The notes: generated by a model from the letters alone, not told the origin. DNA of 64,000 nucleotides from an uncultured delta proteobacterium (GCA_903907985.1 CAIVQG010000045.1:1-64000); one strand, 5' to 3'; counted from the stretch's first letter, positions 1-9,209 are shown. Numbers and translations are program-made.

Positions 1-500
1 CCGGCGAGGCAGGCGCCAATATAAGACATCGGCGTTAAATCGCCGGAAGCTCCGACAGAGCCTTCGCAGGGAACGACCGGCGTTATTCCGTGGTTTAAAA
101 AATCAGCCATTTGCTGTAACAGCGCGACAGAAACTCCCGAATACCCACGTGCCAGGCAAATTATCCGGCACAACATCGCGCCACGCGTTTCCTCAATACC
201 GATGGGCTCCCCTGTGCCACAACCATGAAAACGGAAAATGTTTTCGCCGTTTTTCAAGGCAATGTTCATTGATATCCTGCTGCCACATGATTTGCCATAC
301 CCGGTGTTCACTCCATAAACAGGAACATCGCGTCGCATAGACTCCATGAGCATGAGCTTAGTTTTTTCCATCTGCCGCACAAAGCTTTTATCTTTGCTTA
401 TTCTAACGGCAACTCCATCGCGCGCGACGTGTATTATATCATCAAAACAGATATTGCCGCCGTCGATGACAACAAAGGGTTGTTTGCCAATTTTCTTCAT
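1..500 (-). CDS. Aromatic amino acid ammonia-lyase (HAL/PAL/TAL family), N-terminal part, cut by window edge
   Basis: The first 166 residues of a MIO-dependent ammonia-lyase are present; the rest lies left of the window. Visible landmarks are the catalytic Tyr in VYGVNTGYG (Tyr62) and the Ala-Ser-Gly triad at 151-153 in GSVGASGDLTP, which cyclises to the MIO electrophile. The substrate-selectivity pair, Ser-His in HutH and His-Leu in tyrosine lyases, reads Phe91-His92 in FHGCGTGEP. Enzymes of this family release cinnamate- or coumarate-type acids from Phe or Tyr. The gene lies 30 bp downstream of a radical SAM gene at the end of a polyketide operon, which suggests that it supplies an aryl starter acid rather than degrading histidine. 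The start is the ATG at 500. The family is certain; the substrate is inferred. Confidence 0.88.
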   Translation of the reverse strand, partial: MKKIGKQPFVVIDGGNICFDDIIHVARDGVAVRISKDKSFVRQMEKTKLMLMESMRRDVPVYGVNTGYGKSCGSRISMNIALKNGENIFRFHGCGTGEPIGIEETRGAMLCRIICLARGYSGVSVALLQQMADFLNHGITPVVPCEGSVGASGDLTPMSYIGACLA

Positions 501-530
501 GTTCCAATCATCTCTTTCTGTTTTAAAAAA

Positions 531-1760
531 CTAATCGCGTTTACGAGGTTTATATGTGTTGTCTGTTTTTTCTTTTTCCATAACTTGCTTCAGAAGTTTA
601 AACATCTTGTAGTTTTGCGGTTCATCTTCGTAAAACTTATCCCAGGCGTAATAATACATTTCCTGGAGTTTTTCCGGTGCCAGCAACTTCGGTTGAAATA
701 CGACTTTGCCGCAGGTGTAATCGTTCCAGTCGCTTGAAAATATTCTGCCTTCTTTATGCAGGTCATCAAATGTCCGGGTGTGGGGAAACGGGGTGAGCAC
801 AGTGAACTCCGCCATATCGAGATCAACTTCCAGAAGAAAATCCACCAGCTTTTTAATATAGTCTTCCGTGTGATAATCGAGGCCAAGGAGGATGCTTCCT
901 TCCACGGCAATTCCGTAATCATGATACCGTTTGATGCGGTCACGGATGAAATCGGAGGAATCAAATATCGCCTGATAAACAAACCAGGCTCCGGCCTGTG
1001 CCGCCAGATCAAGTACCTGATCGTCATCCTCAATAGGATGGCAGCACCATTTCTTTTTCAGAGGAATCATTTCGCGAAACAGGTTAATTTCCCAGTCTTT
1101 GTCCTGTGCCAGCGAATTATCGACAATAAATAGTCTGTTATTATCAATGCTCGCCATTTCTTCAATTACTTTATCATAGGGACGGGGCCGGAAACTGCGT
1201 CCGCCTAAAAAATTTACACAACAGGGATAGCAATTAAAACGGCAACCACGGGAAGCATGGACCAGGTCCACCATCTGCACGCCACGGTAATTATACATAT
1301 CCCTGTTTAAAATACTTCGCCGCGCCGTCCCGACACTTTCAATCGGTGGGAAATTATGCATGTAGTTGTATACTTTTTGCAATTTATTGTTGTTAAAATC
1401 GTCAAAGACCTTTTCCATTCGGCCTTCGGCCTCGCCCAGGAAAACAGCATCCGCGTGCAGCCCTGTTTCTTCGGCATGCAGCATGGTGGTGATGCCGCCG
1501 AATATTACCTTGATACCTTTAGCGCGGAAAGTGTCGGCAATTTCCCAGCCGCGTTTGGTCTGCGCAGTCAACATCATAGATATGCCGACCAGATCGGCCT
1601 CCGCTTCGAAGTCAATAGGTTCGACGTTTTCATCGATGAACTCTACTTCCACATCTGCCGGCAGCGCGGCGGCCATCACAACCGGGCCATGCGGCGGCAA
1701 GGTAAAGTGCGTCTGGCGCTCCAGCTTTTCCCATTTGGGATAGATTAATTTAAATTTCAT
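531..1760 (-). CDS. B12-binding-type radical SAM protein (BchE-like architecture)
   Basis: The 409-residue product has an N-terminal Rossmann-type B12-binding-like domain (about residues 20-125, with VGISMML and IKVIFGG strands). A radical SAM core follows, with the CxxxCxxC cluster motif in RGCRFNCYPCCV near residue 170. The usual cobalamin-ligating DxHxxG motif is not visible, so B12 may not be bound through histidine. Relatives include BchE and hopanoid or methyltransfer enzymes that use 5'-deoxyadenosyl radical chemistry without oxygen. The gene lies 12 bp after the acyl-CoA dehydrogenase gene in a leftward polyketide operon. A tailoring reaction on the aryl head or polyene chain is inferred; the reaction itself is unknown. 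Confidence 0.82.
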   Translation of the reverse strand: MKFKLIYPKWEKLERQTHFTLPPHGPVVMAAALPADVEVEFIDENVEPIDFEAEADLVGISMMLTAQTKRGWEIADTFRAKGIKVIFGGITTMLHAEETGLHADAVFLGEAEGRMEKVFDDFNNNKLQKVYNYMHNFPPIESVGTARRSILNRDMYNYRGVQMVDLVHASRGCRFNCYPCCVNFLGGRSFRPRPYDKVIEEMASIDNNRLFIVDNSLAQDKDWEINLFREMIPLKKKWCCHPIEDDDQVLDLAAQAGAWFVYQAIFDSSDFIRDRIKRYHDYGIAVEGSILLGLDYHTEDYIKKLVDFLLEVDLDMAEFTVLTPFPHTRTFDDLHKEGRIFSSDWNDYTCGKVVFQPKLLAPEKLQEMYYYAWDKFYEDEPQNYKMFKLLKQVMEKEKTDNTYKPRKRD

Positions 1761-1772
1761 TTATCCCCTTAA

Positions 1773-2912
1773 TTATATTATTGCTTTGGCAATAATTTGT
1801 TTCATGATTTCATTGGTTCCGGCCAGGATTCGCGTGATGCGAATGTCGCGCCAAGCGCGGGCAATCGGATATTCTTCACAATAGCCATAGCCACCAAACA
1901 GCTGTAAACACCGGTCGGCCACACGCCAGGCCATTTCGGTGACCCAGAATTTGGCCATCGAAACGTCGAGGACAACAGAGTTTTTCTGCCAGTGTTCCAC
2001 TATCATTTTATCTACAAAAGTCCGACCAATCTTAACTTCAGACGCCATTTCCGCCAGAACAAATTGAGTGTTTTGAAATCCTGTTAAGGGTTTGCCAAAC
2101 ATCTGCCTCACTTTGCAATATCGAATCGTTTCTCCCAGCATGAACTCTGCGGCTGTCTGCGCACCGATTGTGCAGATCAGGCGTTCCTGCTGGAGATTGG
2201 TCATCAGATTTTTAAAGCCGGTGCCTTTTTTGCCCAGACGGTTTTCCTGCCCAATACGGCAATCGGAAAAAAACAGTTCTGCCGTATCTTGAGAGCGCCA
2301 ACCGATTTTGTTGAGTCTTTTTCCTTTGGCGAAACCCGGCGTTTGAGCCTCCACCAGAAACAAATCAACGGCGGCATGCGGATTGGCCTCCCCGGGATCT
2401 TTGGCTGCCACAATGACCAAATCGCAATTGATACCGTTCGAGATAAATGTTTTCTGGCCGTTGAGAATAAATGAATCACCGTCTTCCACAGCAGTGGTCT
2501 TAATTCCAGCCAGATCGCTACCCGCCTGAGGTTCCGACATGGCAATCGCCGTCAGCAGATCGCCGTTGATGCAGCCCGGAAGATATTTTTTCTTCTGTTC
2601 TTCGGAAGCCAGTTGGACAATATAGGGCACAACTACATCACCGTGCAGGCGCGCTGAAAGACCGTAAAAGTTGGCTTTGGCCATCTCTTCAATCAGAATT
2701 GCGGAATAAAGAAAGTCGGCACCCTGACCACCGTATTGGGGAGACACCGAGGTACACAAAAAACCGTTTTCCCCCAGCTTCTTCCAGGCCCAGCGGGGAA
2801 CAATGCCGTCTTCTTCCCATTGATCGACATGGGGAACGATTTCTTTTTCCAGAAACCTGCGGAACGTCTCCCGAAAAATGCGATGTTCTTCCTGATAAGG
2901 TACAATTTCCAT
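1773..2912 (-). CDS. Acyl-CoA dehydrogenase, long-chain/isovaleryl-like type
   Basis: This is a full-length flavin acyl-CoA dehydrogenase (379 residues) with SEPQAGSDL (about 126-134), the FGKPLTGFQ segment and the C-terminal LFGGYGYCEEYP. The catalytic-base position of MCAD, in YEGT, is Ala here (LAGTNEIM). A Glu at residue 243 in LQQERL matches the alternative base used by LCAD-type enzymes, so the protein looks active. It desaturates an acyl thioester at alpha-beta and passes electrons to ETF. It lies 1 bp after the acyl-CoA ligase stop in the polyketide operon. An in-pathway role, such as making an unsaturated starter, is inferred. Confidence 0.9.
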   Translation of the reverse strand: MEIVPYQEEHRIFRETFRRFLEKEIVPHVDQWEEDGIVPRWAWKKLGENGFLCTSVSPQYGGQGADFLYSAILIEEMAKANFYGLSARLHGDVVVPYIVQLASEEQKKKYLPGCINGDLLTAIAMSEPQAGSDLAGIKTTAVEDGDSFILNGQKTFISNGINCDLVIVAAKDPGEANPHAAVDLFLVEAQTPGFAKGKRLNKIGWRSQDTAELFFSDCRIGQENRLGKKGTGFKNLMTNLQQERLICTIGAQTAAEFMLGETIRYCKVRQMFGKPLTGFQNTQFVLAEMASEVKIGRTFVDKMIVEHWQKNSVVLDVSMAKFWVTEMAWRVADRCLQLFGGYGYCEEYPIARAWRDIRITRILAGTNEIMKQIIAKAII

Positions 2913-2913
2913 T

Positions 2914-4440
2914 TTATGCCTGTTTTTCTTCCAACCGGTTTTTTAAAATCCTCTTTAAAACCTTTCCCGCTTGATTGCGAGGAAATTCTTCGACAAATAT
3001 TATTTTTTTGGGAATTTTATAAGGGGCTATTTTACCCTGCAGTATCGCCAGGATTTCATTTTCCGTCATGCGGACACCTGGCTGCAAAATAACAAAAGCA
3101 GCGACAACTTCGCCCCGTTTAGCCTCAGCCATGCCTACGGCGGCAGCTTCCTTAACTTGAGGAAGTGTCGAAATTGCCCGCTCTACTTCAATCGGATAAA
3201 TATTTTCACCGGAAGAAATTATCATCTCCACTTTTCTCCCGACAATATAAACAAACCCATCCTCATCACGTCTGCCCATGTCGCCGGTGTGAAACCAGCC
3301 GCCTTTCATCGCAACCCCGGTAGCCGCTTCCTTGCCCCAATAACCGGCAAAGACATTAGGCCCTTTGACAATTATTTCTCCGGTCGCAAGCGAGGGAAGA
3401 TCATTGCCTTGCTCATCTACAATGCGCAAGTTAATATGAAATACTTCTTTGCCGACTGACCCGGCCTTGCTGATCGAATCTTCCAAATCCAGTGAAGTCA
3501 GACGTCCCGTTTCGGTAAGCGCATATCCCTGCACGAATCCGACACCCTTTTCCTCCTGATATTTTTTAATTACCGGCAAGGGTATGGGCGCACCGCCCGA
3601 AATAAAAAAATGGACATGGGAGAGGTCGGCACTCTTCCATTCCTCCGCCTCAGCCATAAGCTGAAACATTACGGGTACGGCAAACATATAGTTTATTTTT
3701 TCTTTGCAGATATTGGCAAGCACTTCGGAGGAATTATAAAAGCTGCTGATCACGATGCTTCCTCCTGCATAAATAATCGGTGTTACCGAGGCCGCCAGGG
3801 CGCCAATGTGAAAGAGCGGAGCAACAACCAGTGATTTGTAAGAACGATCAACACCATAGCCTAAAAGGGAATGAATCGCACCGAAGAGAATATTTTGATG
3901 GGTTAACACCGCGCCTTTGGGATCACCGGTAGTACCTGATGTGTACATAATGAAAAGCGGGTCGGAAAGCTCAACCTCATCGATAATCGGCGGCTCGGCA
4001 ACGGAATGTTGATTTACATAATCTAAAAACACCGCATCACCGGTAAGTTCTCCTCCATGCCGTAAATATTTTTTCACAGAGACTCCCGCACCTTTAATTT
4101 CTGCAATTTTCGCGTCAAATTCGTCACAATAAATTAACAGGCATGGTCCGGAATCTTTAATGATGTAAACCAGCTCCGGTACTGCCAGCCGGAAATTCAA
4201 CGGTACCATGATGGCGCCCGTTTTAGCACAGGCGAAGAATATTTCCAGAAACTCGCTGCAATTGGACATCAGCAGGGCCACGCGGTCGCCCTTCATCGCT
4301 CCCAGGTTGGCAAGGGCGTTTGCTGTTTTATTCACGCGCTCATTGAACTGGCGGTTGTTATAAACTTTATCTTTATCCGTCAGAAAGGGCTTTTGGGGCT
4401 GAAGTATCGCCCGCTTGCTGATCCATTCACCGATATTCAT
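2914..4440 (-). CDS. AMP-forming acyl-CoA ligase (class I adenylating enzyme)
   Basis: A complete 508-residue ANL-superfamily ligase. The P-loop-like motif YTSGTTGDPKG lies near residue 170 and the A5 motif GYALTETG near 310. The hinge motif FHTGDMGRRDEDGFVYIVGRK and IISSGENIYP follow, and the C-terminal catalytic Lys is in RNQAGKVLKR. It activates a carboxylic acid with ATP and transfers it to CoA. Its start overlaps the stop of the chain-length-factor-like ketosynthase by 4 bp, which implies translational coupling. With the ammonia-lyase in the same operon, an aryl-propenoic acid is a plausible substrate, but selectivity cannot be read from the sequence. Confidence 0.9.
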   Translation of the reverse strand: MNIGEWISKRAILQPQKPFLTDKDKVYNNRQFNERVNKTANALANLGAMKGDRVALLMSNCSEFLEIFFACAKTGAIMVPLNFRLAVPELVYIIKDSGPCLLIYCDEFDAKIAEIKGAGVSVKKYLRHGGELTGDAVFLDYVNQHSVAEPPIIDEVELSDPLFIMYTSGTTGDPKGAVLTHQNILFGAIHSLLGYGVDRSYKSLVVAPLFHIGALAASVTPIIYAGGSIVISSFYNSSEVLANICKEKINYMFAVPVMFQLMAEAEEWKSADLSHVHFFISGGAPIPLPVIKKYQEEKGVGFVQGYALTETGRLTSLDLEDSISKAGSVGKEVFHINLRIVDEQGNDLPSLATGEIIVKGPNVFAGYWGKEAATGVAMKGGWFHTGDMGRRDEDGFVYIVGRKVEMIISSGENIYPIEVERAISTLPQVKEAAAVGMAEAKRGEVVAAFVILQPGVRMTENEILAILQGKIAPYKIPKKIIFVEEFPRNQAGKVLKRILKNRLEEKQA

Positions 4441-5702
4441 GCTTTGTTCTCCTCATTGTGACAATTACCCAACACGAGATAGACATAAGTGCCGCCGAAA
4501 GAAATACCGGCGAGCAGCGCATTATTAATGGCACTGGCCTCTGTCCGCTCGCGGACAAAGGCCAGTGCTGTCAGGGGCTCTGTGAGTCCGACGGTCGGCG
4601 GCAAAGCGCCTTTTTCGAAAGACAAGGCCAAAGCACAGGCTCGCATTCCACCGCCGGAAAAACTTTCTCCGAGAGCGCCTTTGATGGAAGTAATCAAAGG
4701 CCGGTTTTCACCTGCGGCAAATACTTCCGCATAGGCCTCCGCTTCGATTCGATCCAGTGTTATTCCGCCGTTGGCCGCAGCGGAGATGGCCTCGATATCC
4801 TGCGGGCCGACTCCGGCATTATTCAGCGCTCGTCCGATGGTCTTTTTTACGCCGGCGGCATTGTCCGGCCAGCCGGTAGGCGTTGTTGGCGAGGAGCCCT
4901 GTCCGAAACCCTTTATTTCACAGTAGGGCTTACGCCCCCTTGACATTGCCGACTCCCATCTTTCGATAAACAAAATGCCGCAACCTTCTCCGGCGACTGC
5001 ACCATTGCGGTCGCGGTCAAAAGGCCTGCATGCCTCAATCTTCCCATCGGAGGGTGAAAAAGTGTGAAACCGGGTCAGCGCTTCATAATAAAATTTCGAT
5101 AAAATGTCCACACCGCCTGTCAGCATAAAATCTGCCGCACCGCGTCGTATTTCTGATACGGCATAGGCAATGGCCGTTTCCGCGGAAACGGCAAAATGAG
5201 TTACTGTGGTATTGACCCCGCGGAATCCCAGTTCAATGGAAGCATGTCCGGCCGGTGCATTCATAACCGTGTTCGGAACCAGGATCGGGTTGACAAAGGC
5301 GGGACCATCTTTAAACAGTGTTCCGGCAAACTGGACGGTTACATCGGTAGCACCAAAAGATGTCCCCAACAGAATGCCGATACGGTCGCGGTTATCAGTA
5401 TTAATAGAGATACCGGCATCTTCCAGCGCCAGACGGGCGGCGGCCGTCGTCAGAAGCGAAATCTTATCCATTCGCCGGATGTTTTTCACCGAGATAAAAT
5501 CGCGCGGCTGAAAACCGGAGACTTCCGCACCTAAGTGTGACGGAAATGTGGATGTGTCAAAGGATTGAATCGGGGCAACAGGGCAATCACCCGCAAAAAC
5601 GCGGTGGCTGAATTCTTCCTTGCCGATTCCCAGCGGCGTCACCATGCCGAGACCGGTAATAACAATTCTTCGGGAGTTCTCCGTTTGCTGTGAATCAGCC
5701 AT
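4437..5702 (-). CDS. Chain-length-factor-like ketosynthase homologue lacking all catalytic residues
   Basis: The protein has a thiolase-fold ketosynthase framework (RRIVITGLGMVTPLG at the N-terminus, SFGGTYVYLVLG at the C-terminus). The nucleophile region reads THFAVSAETAIAYA where active enzymes have TACSAG, so Cys is replaced by Val. The first His motif reads SAAANGG instead of NAHGT, and the second reads IKGALGESFSGGG instead of a GH(T/L)LGAAG form. All three catalytic residues are gone, as expected of chain length factors such as ApeC of aryl-polyene clusters. The start at 5702 is chosen because AAGGGGG lies 8 nt upstream; a start at 5723 is possible. It overlaps the active ketosynthase upstream by 8 bp, so the two probably form a heterodimer. 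Confidence 0.85.
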   Translation of the reverse strand: MADSQQTENSRRIVITGLGMVTPLGIGKEEFSHRVFAGDCPVAPIQSFDTSTFPSHLGAEVSGFQPRDFISVKNIRRMDKISLLTTAAARLALEDAGISINTDNRDRIGILLGTSFGATDVTVQFAGTLFKDGPAFVNPILVPNTVMNAPAGHASIELGFRGVNTTVTHFAVSAETAIAYAVSEIRRGAADFMLTGGVDILSKFYYEALTRFHTFSPSDGKIEACRPFDRDRNGAVAGEGCGILFIERWESAMSRGRKPYCEIKGFGQGSSPTTPTGWPDNAAGVKKTIGRALNNAGVGPQDIEAISAAANGGITLDRIEAEAYAEVFAAGENRPLITSIKGALGESFSGGGMRACALALSFEKGALPPTVGLTEPLTALAFVRERTEASAINNALLAGISFGGTYVYLVLGNCHNEENKA

Positions 5703-6945
5703 TGCGGACACCCCCTTGATCATACTTGCCGAATATTACGGTCGTATTATTACCGCCAAAGGCAAAGGAATTGGAAAGCACAATGCGCAAGTCCGCCCTT
5801 CTCGCTCCGTCGGTTACGTAATCGAGGTCGCATTCCGGGTCAGAATTACGGTAATTGATCGTCGGCGGGATAAAACCGTTCTCCAAGGCCAGGATGGAAA
5901 CAATGCCTTCGAGCGCGCCGGCCGCGCCCAGCGTGTGGGCAGTCATGGCTTTAGTCGAACTTACCGGAATGCAATGAGCGCGCTTGCCGAATACTTCCTT
6001 GATCGCTTTAGTTTCCATAATATCATTGACCGGAGTTGCCGTGCCGTGGGCATTAATATAATCAACATCATCAGCGGAGATGCCGCTGTCTTTGAGGGCT
6101 GCCTGCATGCAACGGATGGCGCCGGAAGCTTTTTCATCGGGCGCCGTCATGTGGAAGGAATCACAGGTGACACCGTAGCCCAAAATTTCACCATAGATTT
6201 TAGCGCCTCTGTCCAAAGCAGTATCTAATGATTCCAGAACCATGATCGCTGCGGCCTCGCCTAAAGATAATCCCTCGCGGTCTTTATCGAAGGGATGGCA
6301 AACTTCCGGATCGAGCGATTTGAGGGCATTAAAAGCGGCATAAGTAATCCGGCACATCGGCTCCACTCCCCCGGCAATCATAATCCGGGCCTGGCCGCCT
6401 GCAATTAAATCCCGTGCGTAGCCGATGGCTGTGGCCCCGGCCGAGCAGGCCGTCATAAAAGTCGCTTTGGGGCCGGACAATCCTAAATTGGAAGCAATAC
6501 GATCAGCGGAAGAGGCGCAATAAACAGATGATAGGCGCGAAAATCGTGCCCTTCTACCATTGTTTGCCAGTAAATCTTTATAAAATGATTCCGCTTCGAG
6601 AAGCCCTCCGGAACCGCCGCCGATGGCAACTCCTGTCTCTTCGGTCAACTGCCGAGGTATTGGATAAAGGCCGGCAGCGGTTAGCGCCTCCATAGTCGCG
6701 GCAAAGGAGAGCATGTCCGCCCGGGACATTCTTTTGAGGGGAAAATACTGTGGAATGTAATCGCGGGGAGCAAAATTCTTGATCTGACCGCCGTTGCGGC
6801 AGCGAAAACCTTTTGTGTCAAAGAGGTCTAATGGTTGGATGCCGCAGACTCCCGCGCGCAGGGCTGATGCAAAATCAATAATATTATTGGCAATAGCGTT
6901 TAGCGTGCCTAGCCCGGTAATTACAATTCGTTTCTTTGTTTGCAT
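5695..6945 (-). CDS. Beta-ketoacyl-ACP synthase (FabF/ApeO-like, active)
   Basis: This is a complete FabF-type condensing enzyme. The nucleophile is Cys167 in MTACSAGATAIGYA, the two histidines are in INAHGTATPVND and AMTAHTLGAAG, and the C-terminal NSFAFGGNN loop is intact. It performs decarboxylative condensation of malonyl-ACP with an acyl thioester. It is the first gene of a leftward operon and is directly coupled to the catalytically dead homologue, as in KS/CLF pairs of aryl-polyene systems. An ATG at 6945 is preferred; an in-frame TTG lies 6 nt earlier. A sigma-70-like promoter lies about 50 bp upstream. Confidence 0.92.
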   Translation of the reverse strand: MQTKKRIVITGLGTLNAIANNIIDFASALRAGVCGIQPLDLFDTKGFRCRNGGQIKNFAPRDYIPQYFPLKRMSRADMLSFAATMEALTAAGLYPIPRQLTEETGVAIGGGSGGLLEAESFYKDLLANNGRRARFSRLSSVYCASSADRIASNLGLSGPKATFMTACSAGATAIGYARDLIAGGQARIMIAGGVEPMCRITYAAFNALKSLDPEVCHPFDKDREGLSLGEAAAIMVLESLDTALDRGAKIYGEILGYGVTCDSFHMTAPDEKASGAIRCMQAALKDSGISADDVDYINAHGTATPVNDIMETKAIKEVFGKRAHCIPVSSTKAMTAHTLGAAGALEGIVSILALENGFIPPTINYRNSDPECDLDYVTDGARRADLRIVLSNSFAFGGNNTTVIFGKYDQGGVRNG

Positions 6946-6993
6946 GCCCAACTTTGAGATTTTATCCTTTGCGGTAATTTTTCGGGTGGCAGA

Positions 6994-7022
6994 AACTTAG
7001 ATTGGGCGGGGGAAAAAGTCAA
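6994..7022 (-). promoter_or_regulatory. Predicted sigma-70 promoter of the left polyketide operon
   Basis: On the minus strand, TTGACT (7022-7017) and TAAGTT (6999-6994) are separated by 17 bp. They sit about 50 bp upstream of the first ketosynthase. This is a match by eye only. Confidence 0.4.
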
Positions 7023-7074
7023 ATAAATAATACAATTAACACTGTTGCAATCACTTTACTTGGCCAGTTTTCCA

Positions 7075-7104
7075 TTGACAGACAAAACCTTCTCATTCTA
7101 TTGT
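7075..7104 (+). promoter_or_regulatory. Possible promoter toward the PAS-LuxR gene
   Basis: TTGACA at 7075-7080 and TATTGT at 7099-7104 are 18 bp apart, about 200 bp before the regulator start. The rest of the 353-bp divergent intergenic region (6952-7304) holds a short palindrome (cgtat/atacg, 7186-7200) and no recognisable gene. Confidence 0.3.
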
Positions 7105-7304
7105 GTCTTCAAAAATGTATCTAAGGATATATTTCCACTTCTAAATCAATGATAATATCTCGGCGGTTAGAAAGAGGCGACGAGGCGTATTATATATACG
7201 TTGAGGAAACCGATGGCCCCGGCGTGCGCAGGCTTTGCCACCAAAGATAGCGTTTGATTTAGAATAGGAATAAGTCAATAAGCAAAATCAGGAGAAGTGC
7301 AGGG

Positions 7305-8252
7305 ATGATGGAAGGCGACCAAAAGAATATTGATGTTTCAAAATCCACGCTTTTACCGGGGAAGTCTGAGATAGAAAAGGGACAGAAGCTCATCAGTGAC
7401 CATGTCCTGGACATGGTCAGTCAGATCAGCCTGGATGGTATTTTTCTTTATGTCAGCCCGTCTCATGAGAAGGTTCTCGGGTTCAAGCCCGCGTTACTGC
7501 GGGGAACCTGCGCTTATGATCTGGTTCACCCGGATGACCTGGAGGCGACTCTAGCCACCGTCCGGGCGGCCATAGAGGACCGGACCCCCCTGAAATTTGA
7601 ATACCGCTCGCGACACGGCGAGGGTCACTACATCTGGACGGAAGCCAATGCCAATCCACTGTTCGCCGATGACGGCTGTCTGGTAGGAGCAATTCTTGTC
7701 ACCAGGGATATCACCCAGCGTAAAGAAGCGGAGACGGCCTTGTGGCAGATGCGCCATGACCTGGAGCAAAAGGTCCGGGAACGGACGGAAGGGATTCGCC
7801 GGCGTCAGTTGGAACTGGAGAACAAGAATCGGGAACTTGAGGAGCTCAACACCACCTTAAAAATACTTCTGAACCAGAGAGAGAAGGACAAGCGGGACAT
7901 GGCGGATAATGTTCTGGCGAATGTTCGTGGTCTTATTCTCCCCTATATCGACAAGATGAAGTGTCGCCGTCTCGATGACGGTCTCCTGGCCTGTCTTTCC
8001 ACAATCGAAACGAGCCTCGCTCAAATCGTGTCGCCTTTTTCCCGCCAGCTCACATCCCGCTATACTCACTTGACCCCGCGGGAAATCCAGATCGCCCACC
8101 TTGTCAAAGAAGGCCGGAATTCGAAAGAAATCGCCGGGCTGCTGGACCTTTCCCTGCCCACAATCGAATTCCATCGCCATAACCTGCGGAAAAAACTGGG
8201 TATCGATCAGCAAAAGCTCAATCTTCGCGCCTATTTGATGTCTATCGATTGA
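7305..8252 (+). CDS. PAS domain LuxR-family transcriptional regulator
   Basis: The 315-residue protein has one PAS domain (about 30-140, with ISLDGIFLYVSPS and VTRDITQRKEA at its end). A charged coiled coil follows (about 145-195). The C-terminal LuxR/GerE helix-turn-helix (about 245-310) includes LTPREIQIAHLVKEGRNSKE and a typical FHRHNLRKKL recognition helix. No receiver or kinase domain is present, so the PAS domain is probably a direct ligand or redox sensor. GGAGAA precedes the ATG by about 9 nt. The next genes, an SDR and an acyl-CoA ligase on the same strand, are the obvious candidate targets. Confidence 0.9.
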   Translation: MMEGDQKNIDVSKSTLLPGKSEIEKGQKLISDHVLDMVSQISLDGIFLYVSPSHEKVLGFKPALLRGTCAYDLVHPDDLEATLATVRAAIEDRTPLKFEYRSRHGEGHYIWTEANANPLFADDGCLVGAILVTRDITQRKEAETALWQMRHDLEQKVRERTEGIRRRQLELENKNRELEELNTTLKILLNQREKDKRDMADNVLANVRGLILPYIDKMKCRRLDDGLLACLSTIETSLAQIVSPFSRQLTSRYTHLTPREIQIAHLVKEGRNSKEIAGLLDLSLPTIEFHRHNLRKKLGIDQQKLNLRAYLMSID

Positions 8253-8393
8253 ACCTTGTCCCGCACCTTCATTTCTCGGCATCTCCCATAACACCATTGG
8301 CTTTTACCTATGGATAACCCCATTGTTTTCCCGTGTTGCGTTCTGGAAGCGATCTGTCATGGTAAAAGTTAATGCTATATCAAGGAGGGGATA

Positions 8394-9209
8394 ATGCAAC
8401 CACTGTCAGGAAAGAATGTTTTGATCACCGGAGCGGGAAGCGGCATCGGCCGTTTGATGGCCCACTATTTTGCCGATGAGCGCGCCAATGTCGCCCTGGT
8501 CGACATCAATGAGAAGGCCGTAAAGAGTGTTGCCCAGGAGGTCGCGACCAGGAAGGTCCGCACGTCTTATCATCTTTGCAATATCGCCGATCGGGCGGCA
8601 GTGGTCCAGACGGTCGACAGGATTCGAAAAGATTTCGGGCCGATCGATATTCTTGTCAACAACGCCGGCACCGTCGTCGGCAAATCGTTCTTCGATATTA
8701 CCATAGAGGAAATGGAACGGACGATGAATATTAATTACTGGGGACATCTCTACTTTACAAAAATACTCATCGGCGATATGATCGCACGCAAAAACGGCGC
8801 CATTGTCAATGTCGCCTCTTCCAGCGGTCTGATCGGCATGCCGATGCTTTCGGCCTATGCCGCGAGCAAATTCGCCGAAGTCGGGTTTTCTGAGGCCCTG
8901 CGCAGGGAACTCAAGAAATTCGGGCATAAGGGTGTTACCGTCACCTGCGTCTGCCCGTATATCATCGATACGGGGATGTTCAAAGGATTTAAACCCATGC
9001 TTTTGAGTCCAGTTCTCAAACCGGAATATGCCGCCAGAAAGATCGTCGACGGCGCCAAAAAAGGGAAACCCTACGTCATGCTTCCCCCTCACAGCATATA
9101 CAGTTCACTGATGCTGAAACTCCTGCCGACACACCTGTTCGATCGGATTCTGAAGATGTCCGGTGCCGAGAAAGCGATGGACTGTTTTGAGGGACGGAAA
9201 GCATCTTAA
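8394..9209 (+). CDS. Short-chain dehydrogenase/reductase (classical SDR)
   Basis: A 271-residue Rossmann oxidoreductase with the TGAGSGIG cofactor motif at 12-19, NNAG near residue 91, a catalytic Ser region VASSSG and Tyr155/Lys159 in YAASK. The 'VDI' at the end of beta-2 suggests NAD(H) preference. The longer C-terminal tail (after residue 200) resembles lipid or retinol SDRs more than FabG. A strong AAGGAGGGG precedes the ATG. It lies 34 bp upstream of the ligase gene, so an operon acting on a CoA-linked or lipid alcohol is likely. The substrate is unknown. Confidence 0.88.
   Translation: MQPLSGKNVLITGAGSGIGRLMAHYFADERANVALVDINEKAVKSVAQEVATRKVRTSYHLCNIADRAAVVQTVDRIRKDFGPIDILVNNAGTVVGKSFFDITIEEMERTMNINYWGHLYFTKILIGDMIARKNGAIVNVASSSGLIGMPMLSAYAASKFAEVGFSEALRRELKKFGHKGVTVTCVCPYIIDTGMFKGFKPMLLSPVLKPEYAARKIVDGAKKGKPYVMLPPHSIYSSLMLKLLPTHLFDRILKMSGAEKAMDCFEGRKAS

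Noticed and set aside
7186-7256. Possible riboswitch before the PAS-LuxR gene
   Set aside because: A GCAAAGCC-like sequence appears on the minus strand only, and the conserved cores of c-di-GMP or cobalamin riboswitches do not fit on either strand.
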